Assembly (NCBI GenBank): GCA_031291795.1
Contig: JARLIJ010000272.1
Coordinates: 1 to 64,000 of the forward strand
Origin: Acetobacteraceae bacterium
GTDB lineage: Bacteria > Pseudomonadota > Alphaproteobacteria > Acetobacterales > Acetobacteraceae
Length of the DNA: 64,000 nt
Direction: 5' to 3'
Below are positions 17,810-27,526 of the stretch, one piece after another. The notes beneath the pieces were generated by a model that had not been told where the DNA came from, did not search any database, and saw nothing but the letters and a program-made list of their open reading frames with translations. A program made the position numbers and the translations under genes. Position 1 is the first letter of the stretch. Each line of letters opens with the position of its first letter.

Positions 17810-18946
17810 ATGACCGCGTCACGTCCCTTATCCGGCCTTCTTGTCGTCTCGCTCGAACAGGCCGTCGCCGCGCCGTATTGCAGTTCCCGCCTCGCGGATG
17901 CCGGCGCACGGGTCATCAAGATCGAGCGGCCGGAGGGCGATTTTGCGCGCGGTTACGATCGCGCCGCCCGCGGCCTGTCGAGCTATTTCGTGTGGCTCAA
18001 CCGCGGCAAGCAGAGCCTGGTCGCGGACATCAAGGCACCGGCCGATGCCGCGCTGCTGCACAGCATCCTCGCCCGCGCCGACGTGTTCATCCAGAACCTC
18101 GCGCCCGGTGCGGCGGTACGGTCCGGCTTCGGGTCGGACGCATTGCGCGCGCGCTATCCCCGGCTGATCACGGTCGATATCTCCGGCTACGGCGATACCG
18201 GCGAATACGCCACGATGAAGGCCTACGACCTGCTGGTGCAGGCGGAATCGGGCCTGGCGATGATCACCGGCCATCCCGCGGGGCCGGGGCGCGTCGGCGT
18301 TTCGGCCTGCGACATTGCCTGCGGCATGGCGGCCCATGCCGGCGTGCTGGAGGCGCTGATCGCCCGCGGCATCACCGGCCAGGGGAAGGGGCTGAAGGTC
18401 AGCCTGTTCGACGGCATGGCCGATTGGATGAACGTGCCGCTGCTGTTCTTCGAAGGCACCGGCAAGGCGCCTGAACGGCTGGGCCTGGCGCATCCGTCGA
18501 TCTGCCCGTACGGCGCGTTCCCGACCGCGGACGGTGCGCTGGTGCTGATCTCCATCCAGAACGAGCGCGAATGGGCTGAGTTCTGCGCCCGCTTCCTGGA
18601 CGAGACAGACCTGCCGCAGCGCGAGGGGTTCCAGACCAACGTCATCCGGGTGGCCAACCGCGCGATGGTGGATGCCCATGTGGGCACGATGTTTGCGCGG
18701 CTGACGCGGGATCAGGCAGCGGCCAAGCTGCGCGCCGCCGGCACTGCGTACGGGTTCGTCAACGACGTGGCGGCATTCTCGCACCATCCGGCGTTGCGCC
18801 GGATCGAGGTTGGCACACCGAACGGCCTGGTGTCGCTGGCCGCACCGCCGGTGATGATCTCCGACGGCCCGCGCGCACTTGGCCCGGTGCCGGCGATCGG
18901 GGAACATTCCGAGGCGATCCGGGCGGAGTTTGCAGGGGCGGCGTAG
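17810..18946 (+). CDS. CaiB/BaiF family CoA-transferase
   Basis: GLLVVSLEQAVAAPYCSSRLADAGARVIKIERPEGDFARGYD. Confidence 0.92.
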   Translation: MTASRPLSGLLVVSLEQAVAAPYCSSRLADAGARVIKIERPEGDFARGYDRAARGLSSYFVWLNRGKQSLVADIKAPADAALLHSILARADVFIQNLAPGAAVRSGFGSDALRARYPRLITVDISGYGDTGEYATMKAYDLLVQAESGLAMITGHPAGPGRVGVSACDIACGMAAHAGVLEALIARGITGQGKGLKVSLFDGMADWMNVPLLFFEGTGKAPERLGLAHPSICPYGAFPTADGALVLISIQNEREWAEFCARFLDETDLPQREGFQTNVIRVANRAMVDAHVGTMFARLTRDQAAAKLRAAGTAYGFVNDVAAFSHHPALRRIEVGTPNGLVSLAAPPVMISDGPRALGPVPAIGEHSEAIRAEFAGAA

Positions 18947-18973
18947 GGCTAAGTCGTTGCCCACGAAACTTCC

Positions 18974-18996
18974 CCCTCTCCCCTTGAGGGAGAGGG
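18974..18996. terminator. Hairpin between convergent genes, likely bidirectional terminator
   Basis: CCCTCTCCC-CTTGA-GGGAGAGGG. Confidence 0.6.
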
Positions 18997-19031
18997 AGCA
19001 GGGTCGCGGTCTGCATTCGTCGCCGGGATCG

Positions 19032-20213
19032 CTACCCCGCCAACCGATTCCGCTCGTAACCACCGAAGAAGATATCCGTGGAGATCTCATCCACCGAACG
19101 GCAGCCCGTATAGGCCATCGTCTTGTCCATCTCCGTCTTCAGGATGCCGATTGCCTGCGCCGCACCAGCCTCCCCGCCGGCTGCCGTCCCATACAGCGTT
19201 GCCCGCCCGGTCAGCACCGCCTTCGCCCCCAGCGCGAGTGCCTTGACGATGTCCGACCCGCGTCGAATGCCGGAATCCAGCAGCACCGTGGCCCGATCCC
19301 CGACCGCCTGGGCGATGTCCGGCAGCACTGCCAGCGTGGCGGCGGCGCTGTCCATGTTGCGCCCGCCATGGTTCGACACGATCAGCCCGTCCACGCCGTA
19401 GTTGACCGCTTTCAGCGCATCGTCCACCCGGTTGACGCCTTTCAGCATCAGCGTCCCCGGCCAGATGTCGCGGAAATGCGCGATGTCGGACCAGTTCAGC
19501 GAGTCGTGGTTCATCTCCTCCCGCCGTCCGGCCAGGCCGCTGACGATGGTGCCCTGGAACTGCGCCGGGTAGTTCTCGTGCTTAGGCATCCCACCGTTCG
19601 CGAGGTAGCGGCCCATCACGCCCAGCGTCCAGGACGGGTGGCGCGCGACGTCCAGCATGAACCGCGGCGAGGGATTGAACGGCAGCGCGAACCCGTTCCG
19701 CGCATTGTATTCCCGGTTGCCCGGCACGGCTGAATCGACCGTGACGATCAGCGCCTCGTAGCCCGCGCGCTTCGCCCGTTCGATCATCTCGTAGGACAGG
19801 TCGCGGCGTTTCCAGACATAGAGCTGGAACCACAATCTTCCGCCGAACTCCGTCAGCGTCTCCATCGCCGTCATCGACGTGGTGGACAGCGTCAGCGGCA
19901 CGCCGGCCTTGGCCGCTGCGCGTGCGAGTTGGACCTCGCCGCGATACCAGCACAGCCCGGCCGCCCCTGTTGGCGCGATCACCAGCGGCAGCGCGGCCGG
20001 CTTGCCGAACAGCGTGGTGGCCGTGGAGCGGCCGGAGACATCGACCAGCGCGCGATGGCGCAGCTTGATATCCTCGAACGCGGAGCGGTTTTCGTGCACC
20101 GCGATGTGGTCCTCGGTGGCGCGATCGACGAACTCGAACACGCCGCGCGGCAGGCGACGCTTCGCCGCCGCCCGCAGGTCGTGGATGTTGTAGCAACGAT
20201 CGAGTGCGGCCAT
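19032..20213 (-). CDS. FMN-dependent alpha-hydroxy-acid oxidase/dehydrogenase (LldD-like), copy 1
   Basis: VDGLIVSNHGGRNMDSAAATL, LLDSGIRRGSDIVKALALGAKAVLTGRATLYG. Confidence 0.9.
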   Translation of the reverse strand: MAALDRCYNIHDLRAAAKRRLPRGVFEFVDRATEDHIAVHENRSAFEDIKLRHRALVDVSGRSTATTLFGKPAALPLVIAPTGAAGLCWYRGEVQLARAAAKAGVPLTLSTTSMTAMETLTEFGGRLWFQLYVWKRRDLSYEMIERAKRAGYEALIVTVDSAVPGNREYNARNGFALPFNPSPRFMLDVARHPSWTLGVMGRYLANGGMPKHENYPAQFQGTIVSGLAGRREEMNHDSLNWSDIAHFRDIWPGTLMLKGVNRVDDALKAVNYGVDGLIVSNHGGRNMDSAAATLAVLPDIAQAVGDRATVLLDSGIRRGSDIVKALALGAKAVLTGRATLYGTAAGGEAGAAQAIGILKTEMDKTMAYTGCRSVDEISTDIFFGGYERNRLAG

Positions 20214-20216
20214 GGC

Positions 20217-21401
20217 TCAGTCCGCCATCATCCGATTGCGTTCGCGGTCGCCGAAGAAGATGTCGGTGGAGATTTCATCGACGCCGTTGCAGCCGGTATA
20301 GGCCATCGTCTTGTCCATCTCGGTCTTGATGATGGAGATGGCGTGCGATGCACCGGCCTCGCCGCCGACCGCGGTGCCGTACAGCGTGGCACGTCCGGTC
20401 AGCACGCATTTGGCCCCGAGCGCTGTGGCTTTGACGATGTCGGAGCCGCGGCGGACGCCGCTGTCGAGCAGCACGGTCGCGCGGTCGCCCACCGCCTCGG
20501 CGATCTCGGGGAGCATGTCGATGGTGGCGGCGGCGCTGTCCATGTTGCGCCCGCCGTGGTTGGACACGATCAGCCCGTCTACCCCGGCGCTGATCGCTTT
20601 CAGCGCGTCATCGACCCGGTTGATGCCCTTCAGCATCAGGATGCCCGGCCATTTGTCGCGGAAGATCTTGATGTCGTCCCAGTTCAGCGAGTCCTGGCGC
20701 ATCACTTCCCTGGTGTGTGCGTCGTTGCCGATCGGGCGGCGGTACGGTTCTGGATAGTTCTCGTTACGCGGCATGCCGATGGTGCGCAGGTATTTCATCA
20801 GCACCGTCGCGGCCCAGGTCGGGTGGCGCATGATGTCGATGGTGAAGCGCGCGGTGGGATGGAACGGCAGCAGGAAGCCGTTCTTGGCGTTGTACTCGCG
20901 GTTCGGCGGCACGATGGTATCCGTTGTGACGATCAGCGCCTCAAACCCGTTGTTCTTCGCCCGCTCGATCAACTGGTAGGACAGCTCGCGCTGTTTCCAG
21001 ACATAGAGCTGAAACCACAGCCGGAAATTCGCCTCCCTCGCGATCTTCTCCATCGCGGTCATGGCACCGGTCGCAAGCGTGAACGGGATCTTTGCCTTCG
21101 CTGCTGCCTTGGCGAGTTCCAACTCGCCTTCATGCCAGCACAGCCCGGCGGCGCCGGTGGGCGCAATGGCCATCGGCAGGGCGATCTCGCGGCCGAACAG
21201 CGTGGTCCGGGTGGAGCGGCCGGAGACATCGACCAGCGCGCGATGACGCAGCTTGATGCGCTCGAACCCGGCGCGGTTGTTGCGCAGCGCGACCTCGTCC
21301 TCGGTGGCGCGGTCGACGAACTCGAACACGCCGCGCGGCAGGCGGCGTTTCGCAGCCTCACGCAGGTCGAACACGTTATAACAACGATCCAATGCCGCCA
21401 T
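20217..21401 (-). CDS. FMN-dependent alpha-hydroxy-acid oxidase/dehydrogenase (LldD-like), copy 2
   Basis: Same motifs as the adjacent paralogue; VDGLIVSNHGGRNMDSAAATI. Confidence 0.9.
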   Translation of the reverse strand: MAALDRCYNVFDLREAAKRRLPRGVFEFVDRATEDEVALRNNRAGFERIKLRHRALVDVSGRSTRTTLFGREIALPMAIAPTGAAGLCWHEGELELAKAAAKAKIPFTLATGAMTAMEKIAREANFRLWFQLYVWKQRELSYQLIERAKNNGFEALIVTTDTIVPPNREYNAKNGFLLPFHPTARFTIDIMRHPTWAATVLMKYLRTIGMPRNENYPEPYRRPIGNDAHTREVMRQDSLNWDDIKIFRDKWPGILMLKGINRVDDALKAISAGVDGLIVSNHGGRNMDSAAATIDMLPEIAEAVGDRATVLLDSGVRRGSDIVKATALGAKCVLTGRATLYGTAVGGEAGASHAISIIKTEMDKTMAYTGCNGVDEISTDIFFGDRERNRMMAD

Positions 21402-21468
21402 CGAACGCTCCCCGTCCCCGATTTGTCATCAACGGTAGGCCAGATTCCGCCGCGTAGGCAAAACCGCG

Positions 21469-21831
21469 TCAGCCGGCATCGGTCTCCCGCAGGATATCGG
21501 TCTTCAAGGGCAGCATTTCGCCCATCCAGGCCGCATGCAGCGTGTGGTCGTCGCGCGGGCGGCCGGATTCCGGGTGCAGCAGGATCGTCAGCCCTTGCCG
21601 GTTCAGCATCAGGAACGGCGCCAGCGCGGGGAACTGGTCGGGCGCAAAGGCGATCTGGTACATCGCGCAGGGATGCGGGCCGACCGGCACGTCGTGCCAC
21701 CGTCCCATCCGCACCGTGAAGCGGCTTTCCACCCACGCCCGCAGGGCAGCGGCGCGGTCTCGGCTCACGGCGTCGTAGTAGACATGCGCGTGGTACTCGG
21801 TGATCGCACCCGTCTCGGCCGGCTGCGGCAT
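21469..21831 (-). CDS. DOPA 4,5-dioxygenase family protein
   Basis: EYHAHVYYD, VGPHPCAMYQIAF, LTILLHPESG..DDHTLHAAWMG. Confidence 0.85.
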   Translation of the reverse strand: MPQPAETGAITEYHAHVYYDAVSRDRAAALRAWVESRFTVRMGRWHDVPVGPHPCAMYQIAFAPDQFPALAPFLMLNRQGLTILLHPESGRPRDDHTLHAAWMGEMLPLKTDILRETDAG

Positions 21832-21942
21832 GGTGTTCTCTCCCGCTATCGTGAATGGAGTTTCGACGCAGCCTTGCCCTGAATCAATGCGGTCCGACGG
21901 CAGAGCTCACCTCAATGGTGCGTTTGCCAAGGGAGCCATGCA

Positions 21943-23016
21943 ATGCCGAGAATGAAAGCGGCGATATTTGTGGAGCGCGGACGCATCGTGCTCGACGAGA
22001 AGCCGATCCCCGATGTCGGGACGCTCGATGCGCTGATGCGGATCACCACGACGACGATCTGCGGCACCGACGTCCATATCCTCAAGGGCGAGTACCCCGT
22101 CCGCTCCGGCCTCACCATCGGCCACGAGCCGGTCGGCGTGATCGAGAAGCTCGGGTCCGCCGTGACCGGCTTCCGGGAGGGCCAGCGGGTGATCGCCGGC
22201 GCCATCACGCCGTCGGGCTATTCGGCGGCCTGCCAGTGCGGCTGTTCCAGCCAGGACGGGGCAGGGACGCGGCATGGGTTCCAGGCGCTCGGCGGCTGGA
22301 AGTTCGGAAACACGATCGATGGCTGCCAGGCCGAGTACGTACTGGTGCCGGACGCGATGGCCAATCTCGCCCCGGTGCCGGACGGGCTGACGGACGAGCA
22401 GGTGCTGATGTGCCCGGACATCATGTCCACCGGCTTCTCGGGCGCGGAGAGCGGCCATGTCCGCATCGGCGACACCGTTGCGGTGTTCGCCCAGGGGCCG
22501 ATCGGGCTGTGCGCCACGGCGGGCGCCCGCCTGGCCGGCGCCACGACGATCATCGCGGTCGACAGCGTGCCGGCACGCATGGACGTCGCCCGCCGCATGG
22601 GCGCGGACCTGGTGGTTGACTTCAAGGCGGTCGATCCGGTGGAGGAGATCATGCGCCTCACCGACGGTCGCGGCGTCGATGTCGCGATCGAGGCGCTCGG
22701 CACCCAGGGGACCTTCCAGAACGCGCTCCGTGTGCTGCGGCCGGGCGGCACGCTGTCCAGCCTGGGCGTGTATTCCTCGGACCTGACGATCCCGTTTGGG
22801 GCGTTCGGCGCCGGGCTGGCCGACCTGAAGATCGTCACGACGCTGTGCCCCGGCGGGTCGGAGCGGATGCGTCGGCTGATGGCCGTGGTGGCCAGCGGGC
22901 GCGTCGACCTGAAGCCGCTGGTGACGCACCGCTTCAAGCTGGACGATATCGAGGCGGCCTACGACCTGTTCAGCCACCAGCGCGATGGCGTGCTGAAAGT
23001 GGCGATTACGCCGTAG
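21943..23016 (+). CDS. Zinc-dependent alcohol dehydrogenase family
   Basis: TTTICGTDVHILKGEYP, GHEPVGVIEKLGSAV, VFAQGPIGLCATAGA. Confidence 0.9.
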   Translation: MPRMKAAIFVERGRIVLDEKPIPDVGTLDALMRITTTTICGTDVHILKGEYPVRSGLTIGHEPVGVIEKLGSAVTGFREGQRVIAGAITPSGYSAACQCGCSSQDGAGTRHGFQALGGWKFGNTIDGCQAEYVLVPDAMANLAPVPDGLTDEQVLMCPDIMSTGFSGAESGHVRIGDTVAVFAQGPIGLCATAGARLAGATTIIAVDSVPARMDVARRMGADLVVDFKAVDPVEEIMRLTDGRGVDVAIEALGTQGTFQNALRVLRPGGTLSSLGVYSSDLTIPFGAFGAGLADLKIVTTLCPGGSERMRRLMAVVASGRVDLKPLVTHRFKLDDIEAAYDLFSHQRDGVLKVAITP

Positions 23017-24556
23017 CTTCGCGTTCCAGCAAGCGGCGCACGTCCCGCTTCGTCACCTTGCCGTAGCCCGAGCGGGGGAGTTCGGGCCAGACGACGAAGC
23101 GGGAGGGGTGCTTGTACTTTGCCAGCCTGCCGTCGAGATGGGCGAGCAGTTCGGCATCGGTGACGTGGGCGCCGTCCGCCAGCACCAGCACGGCGACGCC
23201 GGTCTCGCCCCATTTGTCGTGCGGCAGCCCGACCACGCAGGCCTCGCGCACGGCGGGGTGGAGCAGCAGGGCTTCCTCGATCTCCCGCGGGTACACGTTG
23301 GAGCCGCCGGAGATGTACATGTCCGAGGCGCGGCCGGTGATGTAGACGAAGCCGCGCGAATCCTTGTGGCCGAGGTCGCCGGTGTGGAACCAGCCGAAAC
23401 GCGTCGCGGCTTCGGTCGCGTCCGGATTGCCGTAATAGCCGGCGAAGACCCCCGGTCCGCGCACGCAGATTTCGCCGGTGACGTCGGGCGGGAGCGGTGC
23501 GCCGGCATCGTCCAGGATCGCGACGTCCATGCCGGTGCGGGGGAAGCCGCAACTGCCGACCGGGGTTTGCGCGTCGTCCTCGCTGTGCAGCGCGGGCGGC
23601 AGGACGGTGATGTTGCCGGTGACCTCGCCCAGGCCGAAATACTGCACCAGGACTTTCCCCAACTTGCGCAGCGCATGCACCTGGTCGGCGCGGTACATCG
23701 GTGCGCCGGCATAGATCACGTAGCGCAGCGCGCTGTGGTCGTGGCGGTCCACGGCTTCGTGCCGGGTCAGCATCGTCAGGATGGTCGGCACGGTGAACAT
23801 GTTGGTGACGCGGTGCTGCTCGACCAGGCGCCAGGCTTCCTCGCAGTCCAGCCGTTCTCCGGACAGCAGGATCGTGGCAGCGCCTCGGGCGATCTGCGGC
23901 AAGGCGTGGATGCCGGCGCCGTGCGACAGGGGCGCCACGACCAGGGAGACGTCCTGTTCGGTGGTGGCCGGCATCAGGTCGCACAGATGGTTGCAGACGA
24001 CGTATTCCAGTTGGCCGTGGGTCAGCACGCCCGCCTTGGGCCGGCCGGTGGTGCCGGAGGTGTAGAAGAACCAGGCGGGATGGTCGCGGTCGACATCGGC
24101 CGGGCGGGTGAGCGGGGTGGGGTGGGTCGCCAGGTCTTCCCAGGTCAGCGGAGCGGGACCGATGGCGATTTCCAGCCGGCAGGCCGGGTTTTCGGCTTTT
24201 GCCGCGGCTGCATGGTCGGGGAAGGCGGTATCGAAGATGTGTACTGCCGCGCCGGAGGATTGCGCGAGATAGGCGATCTCCGGCGGGGTCAGGCGGAAAT
24301 TGGTCGGCACCCAGGTAGCGCCGATCATCCAGGAGGCGAACATCGTTTCCAGCACCGCATTGGAATTGCGCGCGTGCAGCAGGATGCGATCGCCATGCTG
24401 CACGCCGCGGGCGGAAAGCGCGGCGGCGGCGGCCTGCACGCGGGTGGCGAAGTCGGCCCAGCGCCAGGTCGTGTCACGCCAGATCAGCGCCGGCCGTTCG
24501 GGGAAGCGGCGGGCGGTCTGCAGCAGCAGATGGGCCAGGTTAGAGGTGGGGATCAT
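23006..24556 (-). CDS. AMP-binding acyl-CoA synthetase
   Basis: [47 protein letters not shown]. Confidence 0.92.
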   Translation of the reverse strand: MIPTSNLAHLLLQTARRFPERPALIWRDTTWRWADFATRVQAAAAALSARGVQHGDRILLHARNSNAVLETMFASWMIGATWVPTNFRLTPPEIAYLAQSSGAAVHIFDTAFPDHAAAAKAENPACRLEIAIGPAPLTWEDLATHPTPLTRPADVDRDHPAWFFYTSGTTGRPKAGVLTHGQLEYVVCNHLCDLMPATTEQDVSLVVAPLSHGAGIHALPQIARGAATILLSGERLDCEEAWRLVEQHRVTNMFTVPTILTMLTRHEAVDRHDHSALRYVIYAGAPMYRADQVHALRKLGKVLVQYFGLGEVTGNITVLPPALHSEDDAQTPVGSCGFPRTGMDVAILDDAGAPLPPDVTGEICVRGPGVFAGYYGNPDATEAATRFGWFHTGDLGHKDSRGFVYITGRASDMYISGGSNVYPREIEEALLLHPAVREACVVGLPHDKWGETGVAVLVLADGAHVTDAELLAHLDGRLAKYKHPSRFVVWPELPRSGYGKVTKRDVRRLLEREATA

Positions 24557-24598
24557 CGGATCTCACGTTTCGGTCGGGGGAGTTGACGCCGAGGTTCC

Positions 24599-25771
24599 CT
24601 ACCGCACCGGCTCCAGGATCGACACATAGTTCGCAACTGCCGCGCCGCCCATATTGAACACCGCCCCCAGGTCCGCCTTCGGCAATTGCATGCCGGCAGG
24701 CGCCTGGCCGGTGAGCTGCATCGCGGTGATCACGTGCATCGAAACGCCGGTGGCGCCGATCGGATGGCCCTTGGCCTTCAGGCCGCCCGACGGGTTGACC
24801 GGCAGCCGCCCGTCCTTCGCGGTCCAGCCTTCCAGCACCGCGCGCGCCCCCTGGCCGGGCGCCGTCAGGCCCATCGCCTCGTATTCCAGCAGCTCCGCGA
24901 TCGTGAAGCAGTCATGCGATTCGACGAAGGACAGGTCCTCCAGCTTGCGGTCGGCGGCGGCCAATGCGCGCGACCACGCCGCGGCGGCGCCCTCGAAGCG
25001 GGTGATGTCGCGCTTGCTGATCGGCAGGTAGTCGTTGACCTGCACCGCCGCACGGAAGCGCACCGCCTTGCCCAAGGCGCGCGCTGTCTCCTCGTCGGCC
25101 AGCACCAGGGCGGCAGCGCCATCGGAGACCAGCGAGCAATCGGTCCGCTTCAACGGCGGCGCGACATACGGGTTTTTCTCGGACACGGCGCGGCAGAATT
25201 CGTAGCCCAGATCTTTGCGCATCTGTGCGAACGGGTTGTCGACGCCATTCTTGTGGTTCTTCGCCGCGATCGCCGCCAGCGCATCCGACTGGTCGCCGTA
25301 GCGCTGGAAATACTTCTCGGCAATGCGACCGAACACGCCGGCGAAGCCTGCCGGGATATCGCCTTCTTCTTTCTGGTAGGCCGCCTTCAGCAAGATCTCA
25401 CCCACTTCCTTGCCAGGCGTGGCGGTCATCTTCTCGACCCCGATCACCAGGGCGAACTTGCCGCGGCCGGCGGCCAGGAAATCGCGCGCGCCGTAGACCG
25501 CGGCGGAGCCCGAGGCGCAGGCGTTCTCGAACCGGGTGATCGGTGTGTGGCGCAGCTCGGGCATGTGCTGCAGCACCAGGGAGGCCGGAAAATCCTGCGT
25601 GGAGAAGCCGTTGTTGAACAGGCTGACGAAGGTGCCGTCGATCTCGTGCGGCGCGATGCCGGCATCGGCGATGGCCGCCCCGGCGACGCGGCCGATCAGG
25701 GATTCGATATCCGGGTCGTCCAGCTTGCCGAAGGGCGAGTGCGCCCAGCCGACGATGCAGGCTTCGGTCAT
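24599..25771 (-). CDS. Thiolase / acetyl-CoA acetyltransferase family
   Basis: FENACASGSAAVYGA, NPSGGLKAKGHPIGATG. Confidence 0.92.
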   Translation of the reverse strand: MTEACIVGWAHSPFGKLDDPDIESLIGRVAGAAIADAGIAPHEIDGTFVSLFNNGFSTQDFPASLVLQHMPELRHTPITRFENACASGSAAVYGARDFLAAGRGKFALVIGVEKMTATPGKEVGEILLKAAYQKEEGDIPAGFAGVFGRIAEKYFQRYGDQSDALAAIAAKNHKNGVDNPFAQMRKDLGYEFCRAVSEKNPYVAPPLKRTDCSLVSDGAAALVLADEETARALGKAVRFRAAVQVNDYLPISKRDITRFEGAAAAWSRALAAADRKLEDLSFVESHDCFTIAELLEYEAMGLTAPGQGARAVLEGWTAKDGRLPVNPSGGLKAKGHPIGATGVSMHVITAMQLTGQAPAGMQLPKADLGAVFNMGGAAVANYVSILEPVR

Positions 25772-25915
25772 GATTGGGTCTCCTCATCCGGTTAGGGCGA
25801 TCCTAGCGGATGACGATCGTCATGAGAATGGGGGTGTGGCGGGCGGTGGGACCGTGTGGCTGTTGCCCACCGACCCCAGGCGGACGTCCAGCACCATGGC
25901 GGGCGTGGGTTGCAC

Positions 25916-25929
25916 TTGACTTGGATCAA
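25916..25929. promoter_or_regulatory. Candidate FNR/FixK-type box
   Basis: TTGAC-TTGG-ATCAA matches TTGAT-N4-ATCAA with one mismatch. Confidence 0.45.
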
Positions 25930-26084
25930 AGACCTGCGGGCGAATGTCAGCTACCTGTCCAATAGGGCTATTGCCGGGCGAACGACCGCACGGACGAAGC
26001 CGAAGCAGCCCGTGTACGCGATTGCCTGGTCCGCCCATAAATCGTCGACAAGTCTCGGTCGACAAGTTTCGAGGGAGACGGGCC

Positions 26085-26573
26085 ATGTTCAAGCTGACCT
26101 CGTTCATCGCCTTAACCGGGGCGTGTCTCGTTGCAGGGGCAGCCTTCGCCGAGGATGGTGCCAAGCTTCTGGGCAATTGGAACCTGGTTGCATACGAAGT
26201 GGAACAGCAGGCGACGGGCACGCGGGAGCCGGTCCTCGGACAGCATCCGACCGGCAACATCATCTTCACGCCGGAGGGGCGTATGATGGTGGTGCTGACC
26301 AGCGAGGGACGGAAGGCGCCGGCGACAGATCAGGATCGCGCTGATCTGTTGAAGTCCGTCGTCGCCTACACAGGCTTGTATCGCATCGAAGGCGACCGAT
26401 GGATCACCAAGGTCGATGTCTCCGCGAACCTTGCATGGGTCGGTGGCGAACAGGCGCGCTCGTTCAAACTCGAAGGCGACCGGCTGCAAGAATCCACAGG
26501 ATGGGTGCAGTGGCCGATCCAGCCCGAAAAGGGGACCGTGCGTTTCATTTTGACCTGGCAGCGCGCGAAATAG
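26085..26573 (+). CDS. Lipocalin-like domain exported protein
   Basis: Signal peptide MFKLTSFIALTGACLVAGAAFA; LLGNWNLVAYEVEQ...GNIIFTPEGRMMVVLT. Confidence 0.75.
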   Translation: MFKLTSFIALTGACLVAGAAFAEDGAKLLGNWNLVAYEVEQQATGTREPVLGQHPTGNIIFTPEGRMMVVLTSEGRKAPATDQDRADLLKSVVAYTGLYRIEGDRWITKVDVSANLAWVGGEQARSFKLEGDRLQESTGWVQWPIQPEKGTVRFILTWQRAK

Positions 26574-26680
26574 GCCGGCCTCCATCCCCAAGGACAAGCA
26601 GACCAGCGGGTCGGGCAGGGTTGCGTCGCGCCGTCGCCTGGCCCGAATATCCACGCTGAACACAAGCGAGGAATGCCAGC

Positions 26681-27526
26681 GTGGCCGGGTTCAAGAGCAC
26701 CGAACGATACATCGCGTCGCGCGACCTGGAAGTGGCGGTCAACGCGGCCGTCACGCTGCAACGCCCGCTGCTGGTGAAAGGCGAGCCCGGCACCGGCAAG
26801 ACCGTCCTCGCCGCCGAGGTTGCCCAGGCGCTTGGACACCCGCTGATCGAGTGGCACATCAAGTCCACCACCAAGGCGCAGCAGGGGCTGTATGAGTACG
26901 ACGCCGTGTCTCGCCTGCGCGACGGCCAGCTGGGCGACGAACGGGTGCATGACATCGGCAACTACATCGTGCGCGGGAAGCTGTGGGAGGCGTTCGACGC
27001 CGACCAGCAAACCGTCGTGCTGATCGACGAGATCGACAAGGCCGACATCGAATTCCCCAACGACCTGCTGCTGGAACTCGACCGGATGCAGTTCTTCGTC
27101 TATGAGACCCGCAAGACGGTCGTTGCCAAAGTGCGCCCGATCGTGCTGATCACGTCGAACAACGAGAAGGAACTGCCGGACGCGTTCCTGCGCCGCTGCT
27201 TCTTCCATTACATCCGCTTCCCCGATCGCGAGACGATGGAAAAGATCGTCCAGACCCACTATCCCGACATCCGCCGCGACCTGGCGCGGGAAGCGCTGAA
27301 CGTGTTCTTCCAGATCCGCGACGTGCCGGGGCTGAAGAAGAAGCCTGCGACCTCGGAACTGCTGGACTGGCTGAAGCTGCTGATGGTGGAGGACCTGCCA
27401 CCCGAGGCGCTGCGCAGCAACGAGAAGCAGGTGGTGATCCCGCCGCTGCACGGCGCGCTGCTGAAGAACGAGCAGGACGTGCATCTGTTCGAGCGCCTGG
27501 CCTTCCTGGCACGCCGCGGCGGCTGA
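26681..27526 (+). CDS. MoxR-type AAA ATPase
   Basis: GEPGTGKTVLAAEVAQALG, VLIDEIDKAD, ITSNNEKELPDAFLRRC; GTG start. Confidence 0.9.
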   Translation: MAGFKSTERYIASRDLEVAVNAAVTLQRPLLVKGEPGTGKTVLAAEVAQALGHPLIEWHIKSTTKAQQGLYEYDAVSRLRDGQLGDERVHDIGNYIVRGKLWEAFDADQQTVVLIDEIDKADIEFPNDLLLELDRMQFFVYETRKTVVAKVRPIVLITSNNEKELPDAFLRRCFFHYIRFPDRETMEKIVQTHYPDIRRDLAREALNVFFQIRDVPGLKKKPATSELLDWLKLLMVEDLPPEALRSNEKQVVIPPLHGALLKNEQDVHLFERLAFLARRGG

